In this document: positions 22,883 to 32,416 of the stretch, piece after piece
Numbering within the stretch: the first letter of the stretch is position 1
Layout of the letters: each line of letters begins with the position of its first letter
DNA from: a virus
IMG/VR virus record: IMGVR_UViG_3300025594_000026
Span: 1 to 36,553 of that record
DNA length: 36,553 nt
Strand: one strand, 5' to 3'
The notes under the pieces: generated by a model
What the model was told of the DNA's origin: nothing
What the model saw: the letters and a program-made list of their open reading frames with translations, nothing else
Database searches by the model: none
Translations under genes and position numbers: made by a program

Positions 22883-22912
22883 CTTTCGGCACATTTAAAC
22901 GGAGCAATTACT

Positions 22913-23614
22913 ATGGCAAAACAAGCAACAGACGACCTAGATTTAGCATCACTCAGCGCGAATTGGAAACCTCAAGACGGGTCTATTGACTACAGCGAAA
23001 ACTATCAATACGACAAAGCCCTTGACGCTAACGGGGATGTTTCCTGCGTATCAAGCGCGTTCGGTGATAAGATCAGCGCATCACGCCCTTACAAATATTG
23101 CGGTTCCGACCTTGGCACAGCATTGGCCGCCATTCAGCTTGGAAGCGTTCAAAACAACTGGCACATTGATTCGATTGCCGTTGATACAGGCTTGCAAGTT
23201 CCCGTTATTACTTTCAGCTACCACAAGCATACAGCGAATAACCACGCTGACGGTTCGGAGATCGAATATACATTGCCTGCCGATATGGTAACGATTCTGG
23301 ACGCTATTTCTGGCAAAAAAGGTTCTGCCGACTTCTTCAAAAACGCTTCATCTACTATCGGCCTTTCAAGCTCAAACTTTACGTTTAGCTGTGAACATGA
23401 GGACGTTGTAGACGGTGACGGGGATCAGCTTGCAGGAGCTAACAGCACAGGATTGATTGAAGCCACAGAAACTTATGTAAACGGACAGCCGATTACACTA
23501 GGCGGAACCGCAAACGCCGCATGGTACATTACCAGCCCTTCAACGTCTGATGGCAACACTCAGCACGATGGCTCTAGCATCACCGCTCAACGCGATGTAG
23601 TACAGGACGCTTAA
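22913..23614 (+). CDS. Major tail tube protein candidate
   Basis: 233 residues, beta-rich, directly upstream of the chaperone-like genes and tape measure, the usual tube position. Composition is Ser/Thr/Asp-rich with many short strands (VITFSYHKHT, SEIEYTLPADMV, NFTFSCEHED). No family signature is clear, so the call rests on position. Confidence 0.55.
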   Translation: MAKQATDDLDLASLSANWKPQDGSIDYSENYQYDKALDANGDVSCVSSAFGDKISASRPYKYCGSDLGTALAAIQLGSVQNNWHIDSIAVDTGLQVPVITFSYHKHTANNHADGSEIEYTLPADMVTILDAISGKKGSADFFKNASSTIGLSSSNFTFSCEHEDVVDGDGDQLAGANSTGLIEATETYVNGQPITLGGTANAAWYITSPSTSDGNTQHDGSSITAQRDVVQDA

Positions 23615-23616
23615 TC

Positions 23617-23808
23617 ATGGCCGACAAATCAGATCACAAAGTCAATCAGATCCTAATGCTCTTAGACCGCATTAACGGCCTGACCGATTCGCAACACGCA
23701 ACGCTCTTGAAAGGGGTAGACAATGCTAGAGATCAAAGAATTGCCGAGCGAGACAAAGCGACTTTTGACGATAGCGCAGAGCCAGTACAAGACGACTCTG
23801 ACGGCTGA
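23617..23808 (+). CDS. Small tail-region protein, 63 aa, overlapping the next gene
   Basis: A short acidic protein (DRINGLTDSQHATLLKGVDN) whose last 86 bp overlap the next gene in another frame. By position it could be the short tail-assembly chaperone of a G/GT-like pair. I see no slippery heptamer. The next gene has its own ribosome site, so no frameshift is needed. Confidence 0.5.
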   Translation: MADKSDHKVNQILMLLDRINGLTDSQHATLLKGVDNARDQRIAERDKATFDDSAEPVQDDSDG

Positions 23809-24415
23809 AGAAATCTGTACGTTATACGAGCTAGGCAAGCTCACCGAGAATCCCCCGAAGCGTTACCACAACACGGAGGGGTTTACCCATTCGATCAAGG
23901 GGCGGACTTTTCACCCGATTACCCCGCGCATTAGATATTGGCTTTCCGAGATAGCAAGTCCAGTGCTTGCAGATACCCCGCTTGAAACATTCTTTTGCCT
24001 GTATGCCTCAGAGTTCCCTGATAAGCTCAAGACCTTAACTGACCCTATGCGGATTGCCGAGGTTGTGCAGGGATACGCCTTATCACTCAATCTCACGCAG
24101 TCGGAAACGCTTGACGCGATAGAGTTTCTATTCCCTCCCGACCCGCTAGATGTCGAGCCGAGAAAGCAGTTAGAGGAACACGAAAAAGCCACGATCACAC
24201 AATACATAGCCAAGGCTACGGAGCATTTCAACGGGTCATTTGATGATTGGCTAAATTCACCCGAATCGCGCTTGTATAACTGCGTAGACGAAGCAATCAG
24301 GATCGAGAGTCAGAGCGGTAGCGAGTACAAAGAGCAGGCGGTCAGAGCGATGAAAGCCCACTTGATAGCGTTCGGAGTGATAATGAAGAAACACGGAATT
24401 GATTTAGATGGCTAA
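23723..24415 (+). CDS. Tail assembly chaperone-like protein, 230 aa
   Basis: The ATG follows AAAGGGGTAGACA inside the preceding gene. The protein is helical with a C-terminal domain ending in MKKHGIDLDG. Location between tube and tape measure is the position of tail assembly chaperones. No known motif; position-based call. Overlaps the tape-measure start by 8 bp. Confidence 0.5.
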   Translation: MLEIKELPSETKRLLTIAQSQYKTTLTAEEICTLYELGKLTENPPKRYHNTEGFTHSIKGRTFHPITPRIRYWLSEIASPVLADTPLETFFCLYASEFPDKLKTLTDPMRIAEVVQGYALSLNLTQSETLDAIEFLFPPDPLDVEPRKQLEEHEKATITQYIAKATEHFNGSFDDWLNSPESRLYNCVDEAIRIESQSGSEYKEQAVRAMKAHLIAFGVIMKKHGIDLDG

Positions 24416-25964
24416 AGACGTAAGCATTATAATAAGGCTACAGGACAAGACCAAGGCTGGAATTGCGTCTGCTCGCAGTGGTTTCTCTAAATTTACGAGC
24501 GAGACAAAGAGCAAGCTTAAATCCTTAAACGATAGCCTTGGAGGTCTTGGAACAACCATTGCTGGAGCTTTTAGCGTTCGGGCTGTAATGGGCTTTGGTC
24601 GTGAGCTTTTAACAACTGCCGCGAACCTTCAAGCCGTTTCGGATCGTGCGGGAATCACTGCCGTTGAAATGCAGACATTCCTTGCGTCAACAAAGCGCGG
24701 GGGCGGTACTATCTCCGAGCTAAACATCGGCCTTGTTACGCTTCGCAAACAGCAACAAAACGCAATCAATGGAATGCCCGAAGCTGTAAAGGCTTTTAAC
24801 GCTCTAGGATTATCCATAGAAGACGTTGCGAACATGACAAACTCTCAACTGCTGGAAGCGGTAGCAAAGGGCATCAAGCGCACTGGAGACTTTGGAAACG
24901 GCTTTAAGCTTATGGGCGAGAGTACAGCGCGACTCCACCAGCTTATAAGCGACCTTGCTGATAATGGCGTGGACGGGCTTACAGACAAAATGCAGAGCCT
25001 GGGCCAAGTAATGTCAAACGAAACAGTCAAGGGTCTTGAGCAGGCAAACAACTCACTTGTTGAGTTTAATAACAGTCTGACCGTAATCGCTGGAAGCACA
25101 GCGGGATTTTTTCAGAGAAACATTGAAAAGACGCTTGCCGTATTGATGACGTTGCCAAGCGGAATAAAAGCCACAAAAGAGCTTCTTGACCAATACGACA
25201 GAGAAGGTGAGGGAGGCGAGAAGGCTGATACAGGCGCACAAGATCGAATAGCAGAGCAGGCAAAGGTTGAAGCTGACCTACGCGCCTCGGCAAAGGCTGA
25301 AGCAGACAAAAAAGCTCAGGAAAAGTACGATCAAGAAACTGAGCAAATAATGAAGGCCGCAGAGAAGCGAAGCAAAGAGCTTGCGGGGGCTTTGACCGAT
25401 GAAAAGATCAAGGCCATTGAGGATGACACAGCGCGGGAGATTGCTGAAATAGGTCGAGCGTTACAGGAAAAGCTTGGGGCTTTGCAAGGTGGATCTGATG
25501 AAGAAAACGCCTTGCGCTTGCAACTGGCCGCGAATGCAAAAGCCGAGATTGAAAAGGTCTTGCAAGACAAGCACGATGCCGAGCAGGAAAAGGCAGACGC
25601 TTTAGCTGATGAAGCCAAAGAACAAGAGCAGGATCGTCAATCAAAGCTCGCAGACGCGCAAAAGACAGCTTTGCAATCACGCCTCGGCAAAGTAAATGAA
25701 GCCCTTGCCGACCTAGACAAATCCCCAGAGCAACGCAAAGCCGAAGACCGCGAAGCCAATGCCCTACGCAGAGTTAGAGAGAAGCTTTCATCGGGCCGTC
25801 AACGCTTTAAGGATTTATCTGAAAAGGATAAAGACACGTTTAACAGGGGCAAGCTTAACGCGATCAAAGCCAAGACCGAGGCCGATCTTGCAAAAACAGA
25901 AAAAGACGGCTTTGAGGCGATGGTCCGCGTTGCCAACGTCATCGCACCCGCAGGAGGTAACTAA
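24408..25964 (+). CDS. Tape measure protein (short)
   Basis: 518 residues. N-terminal tape-measure pattern (IIIRLQDKTKAGIASARSGF, then a Gly/Ala-rich region with a hydrophobic GLGTTIAGAFSVRAV) followed from about residue 270 by a long Ala/Lys/Glu/Asp coiled coil (KVEADLRASAKAEADKKAQE and similar). At about 0.15 nm per residue the tail would be near 80 nm, short for a siphovirus. No lytic transglycosylase or peptidase domain is visible, unlike many tape measures. Confidence 0.8.
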   Translation: MAKDVSIIIRLQDKTKAGIASARSGFSKFTSETKSKLKSLNDSLGGLGTTIAGAFSVRAVMGFGRELLTTAANLQAVSDRAGITAVEMQTFLASTKRGGGTISELNIGLVTLRKQQQNAINGMPEAVKAFNALGLSIEDVANMTNSQLLEAVAKGIKRTGDFGNGFKLMGESTARLHQLISDLADNGVDGLTDKMQSLGQVMSNETVKGLEQANNSLVEFNNSLTVIAGSTAGFFQRNIEKTLAVLMTLPSGIKATKELLDQYDREGEGGEKADTGAQDRIAEQAKVEADLRASAKAEADKKAQEKYDQETEQIMKAAEKRSKELAGALTDEKIKAIEDDTAREIAEIGRALQEKLGALQGGSDEENALRLQLAANAKAEIEKVLQDKHDAEQEKADALADEAKEQEQDRQSKLADAQKTALQSRLGKVNEALADLDKSPEQRKAEDREANALRRVREKLSSGRQRFKDLSEKDKDTFNRGKLNAIKAKTEADLAKTEKDGFEAMVRVANVIAPAGGN

Positions 25965-26242
25965 TGTCATTTAGCGGAAGCACACCAACACACGGAACTG
26001 ACGCAATCGAAGTCGGGCAGACCAAAGAGAACCGCGTTTTATACACGAGCGGGGGCACAACCGTAACCGCTGACTTCATTATAACTCAATGGGAGATCCG
26101 AGGCTTTACCTATGCAGCGTGTTCGGCATTCCTCGCTGCCAATGATAACAGCGTTTACAAATCCATGAGCGCACAGAAGCTTCGAAGCAGTGGCGGTCTA
26201 CTCTCGTACATCACTGAAGCAATCGACCTCATGCCAGCGTAA
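25964..26242 (+). CDS. Tail-tip region protein, 92 aa
   Basis: Coupled by TAATG to the tape measure. Beta-rich small protein (DFIITQWEIRGFTYAACSAFL). Position suggests a distal tail or tip component, but no family is recognised. Confidence 0.5.
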   Translation: MSFSGSTPTHGTDAIEVGQTKENRVLYTSGGTTVTADFIITQWEIRGFTYAACSAFLAANDNSVYKSMSAQKLRSSGGLLSYITEAIDLMPA

Positions 26243-26745
26243 TGAGCAACAAGTTCAAAGCTTTCCCGTTCAGCGGTGCGCCTATCAAGAACATAGGCGA
26301 GGCTCTACGCAACCTTCCAGACTTTATGAACTGGATGTATAACTTTTTCACCGAGCTTTCCGCAAGTTCTGAAGTGGATCGCGTTGTGATTAACGCATCG
26401 GGACGGGGAAGCCTTATCCCCCTGGGCGGGAGTAGTTCAAGCGATATGTTCCACAGCACATCGAGCGAAGACAATCTGATCAGCGTGACCGCAGGCGTTT
26501 GCGTGGTGGGCTTAACGTCCCATAGCATAGCAGCCTTGGAAGATGAAGCGGTTTCAGATGACAAGTGGCTTGTGCTTCGTGCGGATCTTCGCAACCCTGC
26601 AACCGTGCCGACTTATCAGGTGGTAGATAATCCTTATCCAGCATCTGACGAAAGCTATTATAAATACTGGAAAATTGCCCGCTTCGATGGCAGTGATTTC
26701 CAACGTGCGCATGGTGGAGGTTTGCTTGAAGTCGATTTTACTTAG
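26242..26745 (+). CDS. Tail-tip region protein, 167 aa
   Basis: Coupled by TAATG. N-terminal helix (IGEALRNLPDFMNWMYNFFTEL) followed by a beta-rich half (SVTAGVCVVGLTSHSIAAL and following), which could be an attachment helix plus a beta domain as in small fibre-associated proteins. No family recognised. The 3' end overlaps the next gene by 20 bp with the TTG start chosen there. Confidence 0.5.
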   Translation: MSNKFKAFPFSGAPIKNIGEALRNLPDFMNWMYNFFTELSASSEVDRVVINASGRGSLIPLGGSSSSDMFHSTSSEDNLISVTAGVCVVGLTSHSIAALEDEAVSDDKWLVLRADLRNPATVPTYQVVDNPYPASDESYYKYWKIARFDGSDFQRAHGGGLLEVDFT

Positions 26746-28108
26746 CCTGTTTATTTGCTCTGTTGCGCTTGCTGATTGGAACACCGAGGCGTGGAGCGGT
26801 GACTATTGGCGATATACAACCGACGGTCAACCTACTTCCTATTTGATAAAATCGAACGCACTGGAAGCTTTAGCCGAACGACAGTTAGCGGTGGGCTTTG
26901 GTATGTCAACAAACGATGTCACCACATTTTACCGAGACGTGCCGTTCACTGACAACATGGCATTGTCTGAAATGAAGTTCTTTCTAAAACAGATCATTGA
27001 TGACTTTATAGATATCGACCTGACATCCACCACAAACATCGTCTACCACACGATCACAGGGCTATGTGAAAAGGTGGGCATAGAAACGAATTACTTTGAT
27101 TACACGCCACCCCGCTTTCTTTATGTCCCGACAAACAGCGCAAGCTTTTATCCGACCAACTCAAGCACGGTCGGCTCGTCAACAATGGCGAATTACGGCT
27201 GGTATTATATAAAACCAATCATGGAGGAATTAGTTGCAACGGACGGTACAGGTGGAGGTGCAACGTACAAGGGCAATAGCTACAGCTACACTATAGGGGG
27301 AAGCATTGGGTCGTACTCTTACTACACATGGGATGGCGATTGCTTGTGCGGGCGACCCAGTGTCATGAATAACTTTGGCACATCGATATCAACGAACACC
27401 ACCGCGGTGCTTACCACGGACGCAACAGGGGTCAATCTTTCAAACATTTTTGATTCCAGCCAAGACAATTTAGCTTATTGGAAGCATAACCAGTTTGATG
27501 CTTCGGGAACGGATTGTACGTGGACTTATGGCGGGAACAGTGGAAGCGGTAATGATCTATCTTATTCGGTAGCAACGAACATCACGACCACAGCTTCAGC
27601 GAGAAACACCAACGTTAATTCTAGTGCTGTTATTTATTGGAAATTCCAGCAGCCGAACGCATCGCAGGATTCATTTATAAAGGATTTAGTAGCGGGAACG
27701 GTAGGTGCAGACTATCCAAGCTTGGATGATGGGGCGAACTGCGAAGAGGGTGACGAATGGCCTTTGAGCTTTGCGCTGGGTGGCAACTCAAACTTGGTCG
27801 GATCAGCAACCAATCTGCCTTCCTATTCAGTATGGGGAGGCGTGACCAATCTTACAGCAATGGTTGATGCACAATCGGGAAGCGAGACTAATGCGACCAC
27901 AGACGGTAGCTTTGACTTCTCGCTTGCCTTGTCGCCTACGGTAAAGATATTTGAGGTTGAGGATTCGGTAACAGATTCAGATGCTCAAGGGACAGACACG
28001 CAAATCCAGAAGCTACACAGCTATACCTTGCCTCCTTTCGATATCAAGCAAAACGGTGCGCAAGTCATCATCTATTACAACGTGACAGACGGTTTTGATT
28101 ACCAATAA
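26726..28108 (+). CDS. Secreted-type late protein with signal peptide (460 aa)
   Basis: The start is TTG 26726, which lies 5 nt after GGAGG (26716-26720) and gives a clean signal peptide MKSILLSLFICSVALA before DWNTEAWSGDYW. Longer in-frame readings run into the previous gene. The mature region is Ser/Thr/Asn/Tyr/Gly-rich with many TN and SS pairs, beta-rich by impression, like a fibre or surface protein. No enzyme motif seen. A Sec signal on a virion-region gene is unexpected; it may be a host-derived surface protein or a fibre with periplasmic exposure. Confidence 0.62.
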   Translation: MKSILLSLFICSVALADWNTEAWSGDYWRYTTDGQPTSYLIKSNALEALAERQLAVGFGMSTNDVTTFYRDVPFTDNMALSEMKFFLKQIIDDFIDIDLTSTTNIVYHTITGLCEKVGIETNYFDYTPPRFLYVPTNSASFYPTNSSTVGSSTMANYGWYYIKPIMEELVATDGTGGGATYKGNSYSYTIGGSIGSYSYYTWDGDCLCGRPSVMNNFGTSISTNTTAVLTTDATGVNLSNIFDSSQDNLAYWKHNQFDASGTDCTWTYGGNSGSGNDLSYSVATNITTTASARNTNVNSSAVIYWKFQQPNASQDSFIKDLVAGTVGADYPSLDDGANCEEGDEWPLSFALGGNSNLVGSATNLPSYSVWGGVTNLTAMVDAQSGSETNATTDGSFDFSLALSPTVKIFEVEDSVTDSDAQGTDTQIQKLHSYTLPPFDIKQNGAQVIIYYNVTDGFDYQ

Positions 28109-28112
28109 TTAA

Positions 28113-31058
28113 ATGTCGGCAAAAGGCATGAAGAAACTAATCCTCTGCCTGCTTTTCCCTATCCTGACATACGCAGCTCCCCCTGCGATGCAATTCTCTC
28201 TGGACGTACAAGATCCTACGGACTGGCCGAGGGGCTTTGTCATCCGACAAGCTACCACGCCACGCATTGACTTTCGCTTAGTCGAACAAGGTTCAGCGTA
28301 TACGAACATAGTCGGTGCAACCGCAGTCTTTCATTATTATAAGGATCGAGACGACGGCACAATCCAAGTCACAAGTTCAGACGTGACAGCAGAGGACGGC
28401 ATTCTACATCTTGATTTTACAGCTATCGAATCGAACACCAACGGAGCTTTCAAAGCTGAATTAATCGTAACGCTTGCAGACGGTTCGCTGATTCAGTGGG
28501 GCAGAGGTCGCATCGAGATTGAGAAGAGCGTGGCTACAGGGGTAACACCAGCCAGCACCGATTCAACGCGCACCTATGCGAATATCGACACCTTCGTTGG
28601 TGTCGAGGCTTACGGGCCTTATCGCGCAGGAACGAACGTGACCTTTTCGACCAACGCTGACGGGTCTGTAGACATAAATGGGGGCGCAGGCGGTGGAGGA
28701 TCAGGCGATCTTACCGAGGTTCAAGTATCTGGTGGGCTTCTCACAGTCGCCACTGGTACAGGCCCGATTCCAGTTGTCGGCTTAACCGCTGCATCGGTGA
28801 ATAGCGCGGAGACAGATCCGAACGCGGTGCTTTTGACCACAGCACAAACCATCGCAGGATCAAAAACTTTCAATTCGCCTATCATTGGATCGGGTGCAAA
28901 CCTCACTAGTCTAAACGCTACCGAGCTAGACAGCGGAACAATCCCCCTCGCTCGCATCGTAGACCTTACATCAAATGAAGTCGCAGCAGCGACGGACACG
29001 GCTTATCGTAACGTGGCCGAGACAGACCCTCTGGCGGGAACTGAGTACGTTGGCACAGCATTGGTTGCCAAAGGCCAGACGGGAGATGCTAGAGGAACAA
29101 CAGCGGTAGACTTACAGCTCTCAAGGGCTGCGTCAACGCAGGTAGCATCTGGAACTTATGCTTCACTGACAGGCGGGGAAGACAACACAGCGAGCGGTAA
29201 CTGGTCAACGGTTGTGGGCGGTTCAGGCAACACCGCATCAGGCACACAATCCACGGTTATTTCTGGTGCTGACAACGTGGCATCTGGTACGCTTTCAACA
29301 ATTCTTGGTGGTGCTAACAACGAGGCAACAGCATTATATGCCATGGCATCGGGCCGAAAAAGTAAGGCCGTCCATGTAGGGGCAAGGGTTTTTTCTGACC
29401 AAGAAAATGCAGATTTCACAAGCACAGCCCAAGACCAATTCCTAATCCGAGCTGCGGGAAATGTCGGCATCAACACAAACGCACCCTCGACAGCCTTGGA
29501 GGTTTTTGGAACAGCTACAGCAACAGCGTTCAGTGGGGACGGTGCAAACCTAACCGACCTCAACGCTACCCAACTAACGAGCGGTACAGTTGCCAACACA
29601 AGACTGGGCGACATCAAGATTGCAAACTCAACAGGTGTCTTGACAGGTGGAGTTTTATCCATCGGTGCAGGAACAAACACTTACAGCATCTCAGACGGGA
29701 CAGGTGTTATTGTCGATGAAAATGGATTACTGACATCTGTTTCATGGACTGGTAAATCAAATATCGTGCCGACCAACTTAGGCTCTGCCTTGTTGACATG
29801 GGTGAGCATAGATTCTGGAGGTAATGTTTCAGAACACATCATCCCATGCGATGCCAACATGAAGCGTTCGCAAGTCTGCCTTGGAGTCGTCGTCCATGTG
29901 AACCTGTCAACGGTAGATGCCGTGAACAACGAGCAGGTCATCGCCTACAATCCCATGTCATCTCTTTACGATCTAGCATCTGCAATTGGATTTATGAATA
30001 TCTCAGGCAACGTTTTTTCTCCCAATGGAGCTAACCTTAATTTTGACAAGACAATCGGTGACATCTTCGCTACTGGATCAAACTATCCAAACGATGCGAA
30101 TGACCCCCATGTAAAGTCGCTTCCAGCTTTAACTGCTTTAACCTTTCAATATAGATTTTCTGACGGAAGCAATGGAACTACGGGAGCGCCTATCGATCCA
30201 GATAACCTTGATGATGGGGCTGGAGGATTGAACGCAGTGGCAAACAATAAATGGTCAGTACAGCGAATCTATTCCTTCATCTCAAACAATGTTAAACTCC
30301 AACGAGGCGTTTCTGATTACAGCGATAAAGCGTCTGCGATTGCAGGAATATCGAGTGAGCCGTTTATCACCGAGCCAAGTATTGAAGCAAACGGTCTTTT
30401 AAGAGGCTGGCTAGTGGTTAAGAAAGGTGCGACGGACCTTAGCGACTCAGGAGTAGCCGAGTTCATTCCCGCAGGTAAATTCGGTGGCGGTAGCGGGGGC
30501 ACAGGTGGAGGCGGTGGATCTCCACCCGCTACGAATACGACTACGCTGACCATGACCAACCTAGTCGCCTTTCCTGCGGGTTTGAGCATTGGCGGGGTAG
30601 CGGTAACGAATATCGTTACAAACTGGCACGGATTCTTCGCCTACAAAACCACTAGCACATCGGTTGCTGGCAACGGCAACTACACAACCGTCATTTACGA
30701 CGCAGAAAGGTCAGACAACTACGGCTTGTATGACACAACCACAGGATATTTTAGACCCGATCAAACGGGGCTTTGGCAGGTCAATACGTTTGGCTTTTCG
30801 GCAACAGCAGCGGGCGGGACTGGCAACTGGCTGGCCTCAGCTTTACGCAGGGTTTCAGACAATAATAACATGGGGATGCCTATATCTCTTTTCACAGTCG
30901 GAACCTCTGAGCCGTCCATAAATGCGGGGGTTATTACTGTATACCTTGTAAGCGGGGTTGATTATTATATGCGCTGGTACAATGCGGACACCGCATCCTT
31001 CAGCATGCAATCGGGCGAAGAGAGGCAGTTCTTTAGCGCGGAGTTTTTAAGTCCGTGA
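28113..31058 (+). CDS. Tail fibre with YadA-like repeats and C1q-like C-terminal domain, with signal peptide
   Basis: 981 residues. N-terminal hydrophobic segment GMKKLILCLLFPILTYA before APPAMQF is a signal-peptide-like region (alternative ATG at 28128). A beta-domain with ...DVQDPTDWPRGFVIRQA... resembles the BppU/baseplate N-terminal type. GANLTSLNATELDSGT (about 261-277) and GANLTDLNATQLTSGT (about 475-491) are repeated. YadA-like GG.NTASG.WSTVVGG units lie at about 348-405 (trimeric stalk/head type). A Gly-rich linker at about 790-806 and a C-terminal C1q-like jelly roll (FFAYKTT ... VIYDAERSDNYGLYDTTTGYF) close the protein at 840-981. Likely the receptor-binding fibre. The stop overlaps the next GTG. 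Confidence 0.8.
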   Translation: MSAKGMKKLILCLLFPILTYAAPPAMQFSLDVQDPTDWPRGFVIRQATTPRIDFRLVEQGSAYTNIVGATAVFHYYKDRDDGTIQVTSSDVTAEDGILHLDFTAIESNTNGAFKAELIVTLADGSLIQWGRGRIEIEKSVATGVTPASTDSTRTYANIDTFVGVEAYGPYRAGTNVTFSTNADGSVDINGGAGGGGSGDLTEVQVSGGLLTVATGTGPIPVVGLTAASVNSAETDPNAVLLTTAQTIAGSKTFNSPIIGSGANLTSLNATELDSGTIPLARIVDLTSNEVAAATDTAYRNVAETDPLAGTEYVGTALVAKGQTGDARGTTAVDLQLSRAASTQVASGTYASLTGGEDNTASGNWSTVVGGSGNTASGTQSTVISGADNVASGTLSTILGGANNEATALYAMASGRKSKAVHVGARVFSDQENADFTSTAQDQFLIRAAGNVGINTNAPSTALEVFGTATATAFSGDGANLTDLNATQLTSGTVANTRLGDIKIANSTGVLTGGVLSIGAGTNTYSISDGTGVIVDENGLLTSVSWTGKSNIVPTNLGSALLTWVSIDSGGNVSEHIIPCDANMKRSQVCLGVVVHVNLSTVDAVNNEQVIAYNPMSSLYDLASAIGFMNISGNVFSPNGANLNFDKTIGDIFATGSNYPNDANDPHVKSLPALTALTFQYRFSDGSNGTTGAPIDPDNLDDGAGGLNAVANNKWSVQRIYSFISNNVKLQRGVSDYSDKASAIAGISSEPFITEPSIEANGLLRGWLVVKKGATDLSDSGVAEFIPAGKFGGGSGGTGGGGGSPPATNTTTLTMTNLVAFPAGLSIGGVAVTNIVTNWHGFFAYKTTSTSVAGNGNYTTVIYDAERSDNYGLYDTTTGYFRPDQTGLWQVNTFGFSATAAGGTGNWLASALRRVSDNNNMGMPISLFTVGTSEPSINAGVITVYLVSGVDYYMRWYNADTASFSMQSGEERQFFSAEFLSP

Positions 31059-32101
31059 TTAGATATATCCCATTTCTTTTAAGCTCGCTTTGTTTTGGCG
31101 GGTCGCTACGCGCCATTGATAACGGGCTGGTCTTGACTACGGCCAGTAATTTAATCTCTACGCCCTCGGTGTCATTTGCGCCTTTTGAAAGCTGGCGGGT
31201 TTCAAGTTCTGCGGATTATGATGCATTCCCCAAAGCTTGCCAGGTGTCGAATAGTGAATTTTATATCGTGTACAAAGCCGGAGTAAGTCATGCCGGCGCG
31301 GGGGATGCTATTGTATTGAAGTCTAGTAACCTTGTGGATTGGGCGGAAGTGGCAACGCTAACCCCTACAGCGGGGCGTACCCGCGTACAGGAACCCGATA
31401 TAGCTTTGGCCTATGATGGGCGTTTACAGGTCGCTGCAAGACAGGCTGGTGGCGCGGGGTATCTAAACTGCATAAAATATTCTAGCGATGGGGGAACCAA
31501 CTGGACTTCATGGATCACGAACGCGATCCCCTCAAATGAACTATTTTACAGAACGGAATGGGTAGGATCTACAAACTTTTTAATTGCCTACAGCATAGCG
31601 CAATCAAATGTTGTGCTCTATTCCAGCACGGACGGGACAAACTACAGCGAGTACGCCACGGTAATGGAGGGCACTACAGAGGGCGAATGCGCCATTTCGT
31701 TTGATGGAGATTTAGCACTTGGGACAGTACGCAAAACAAGCACAGACGCAGGGTGGGCCGTGTGGTCTACTGCGCCCTATACGAATTGGAATAGTTCGGC
31801 CTTGTCGGTTTCAGTCGGTGGGCAGGGGGCTATCCGTTTTAATGGCAAGGAGTATGTGTTCGCTCGCTGGTTCACCGAGCATGGCGATACAGATTTGTCT
31901 GCCAATGGCGTATGCCTTGTAACGACAAATAGCTTTAGTCCTATATCATTCCCTACGCCCTCGGCCATTTCGGGCGAGTATTACGATGGGGGCTACGGTG
32001 ATTTCTTAACGAAGGACGGGCAACTTTATGCGGTGTTTTATGCGCCTGATGACGAGGGAACGGCCATTTATGTTGCGCGGTTGGATATATGGGAGGACTG
32101 A
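31055..32101 (+). CDS. Sialidase-like beta-propeller protein with signal peptide
   Basis: 348 residues from GTG within the fibre stop (GTGA). Signal-peptide-like start MIRYIPFLLSSLCFGGSLRA. Asp-box motifs SSDGGTNW (143-150) and a weaker one SSTDGTNY (190-197) mark a six-bladed sialidase/BNR propeller. The catalytic Arg triad and Tyr/Glu pair cannot be assigned, so it may be a glycan-binding or glycan-cleaving fibre-linked enzyme. It could act on host surface glycans together with the fibre. Confidence 0.65.
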   Translation: MIRYIPFLLSSLCFGGSLRAIDNGLVLTTASNLISTPSVSFAPFESWRVSSSADYDAFPKACQVSNSEFYIVYKAGVSHAGAGDAIVLKSSNLVDWAEVATLTPTAGRTRVQEPDIALAYDGRLQVAARQAGGAGYLNCIKYSSDGGTNWTSWITNAIPSNELFYRTEWVGSTNFLIAYSIAQSNVVLYSSTDGTNYSEYATVMEGTTEGECAISFDGDLALGTVRKTSTDAGWAVWSTAPYTNWNSSALSVSVGGQGAIRFNGKEYVFARWFTEHGDTDLSANGVCLVTTNSFSPISFPTPSAISGEYYDGGYGDFLTKDGQLYAVFYAPDDEGTAIYVARLDIWED

Positions 32102-32107
32102 AAACTT

Positions 32108-32416
32108 ATGAATGTAATTTTAATAGCTCAGATAGCAACGCTTATTCTGGGACTCTGCACCACAGCCTTCAGCTTCTATTCAGCCGTTGAGTTCTCACAG
32201 GTCAGCGGTAGACTTTCCAAAGCCATCGCGGGTACGCTAATGGGCGAGTGCTTCATGGGGGCTATGACAACTTCCTTCGCACTTATGGAAATGTGTGGCT
32301 ATATTCGGCATCTTCCCCTTGAGGTGTCTACAGGGATGCGGGTCGTTATGTTCTCTCTAGCGTCTGGAACAACTATGGTGCTAGTCAAAGAGCTTAAGAG
32401 GGTGCATCGTGCTTGA
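32108..32416 (+). CDS. Holin-like membrane protein, 102 aa
   Basis: About three hydrophobic segments (VILIAQIATLILGLCTTAFSF, a Gly/Met/Ala segment including GECFMGAMTTSFALM, and a third in VVMFSLASGTTMVLV) and a basic C-terminus (KELKRVHRA), as in class I holins. It sits at the start of a row of small membrane proteins downstream of the fibre genes, the usual lysis position. Family not recognised. Confidence 0.5.
   Translation: MNVILIAQIATLILGLCTTAFSFYSAVEFSQVSGRLSKAIAGTLMGECFMGAMTTSFALMEMCGYIRHLPLEVSTGMRVVMFSLASGTTMVLVKELKRVHRA

Noticed and set aside
23617-24415. Programmed frameshift producing a G/GT fusion
   Set aside because: The required shift is +1 or -2, no slippery sequence is seen near the end of the short gene, and the second gene has its own ribosome site.
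24629-25680. Several - strand ORFs within the tape measure gene
   Set aside because: They mirror the codon bias of a GC-moderate coding strand and have no ribosome sites or family motifs.
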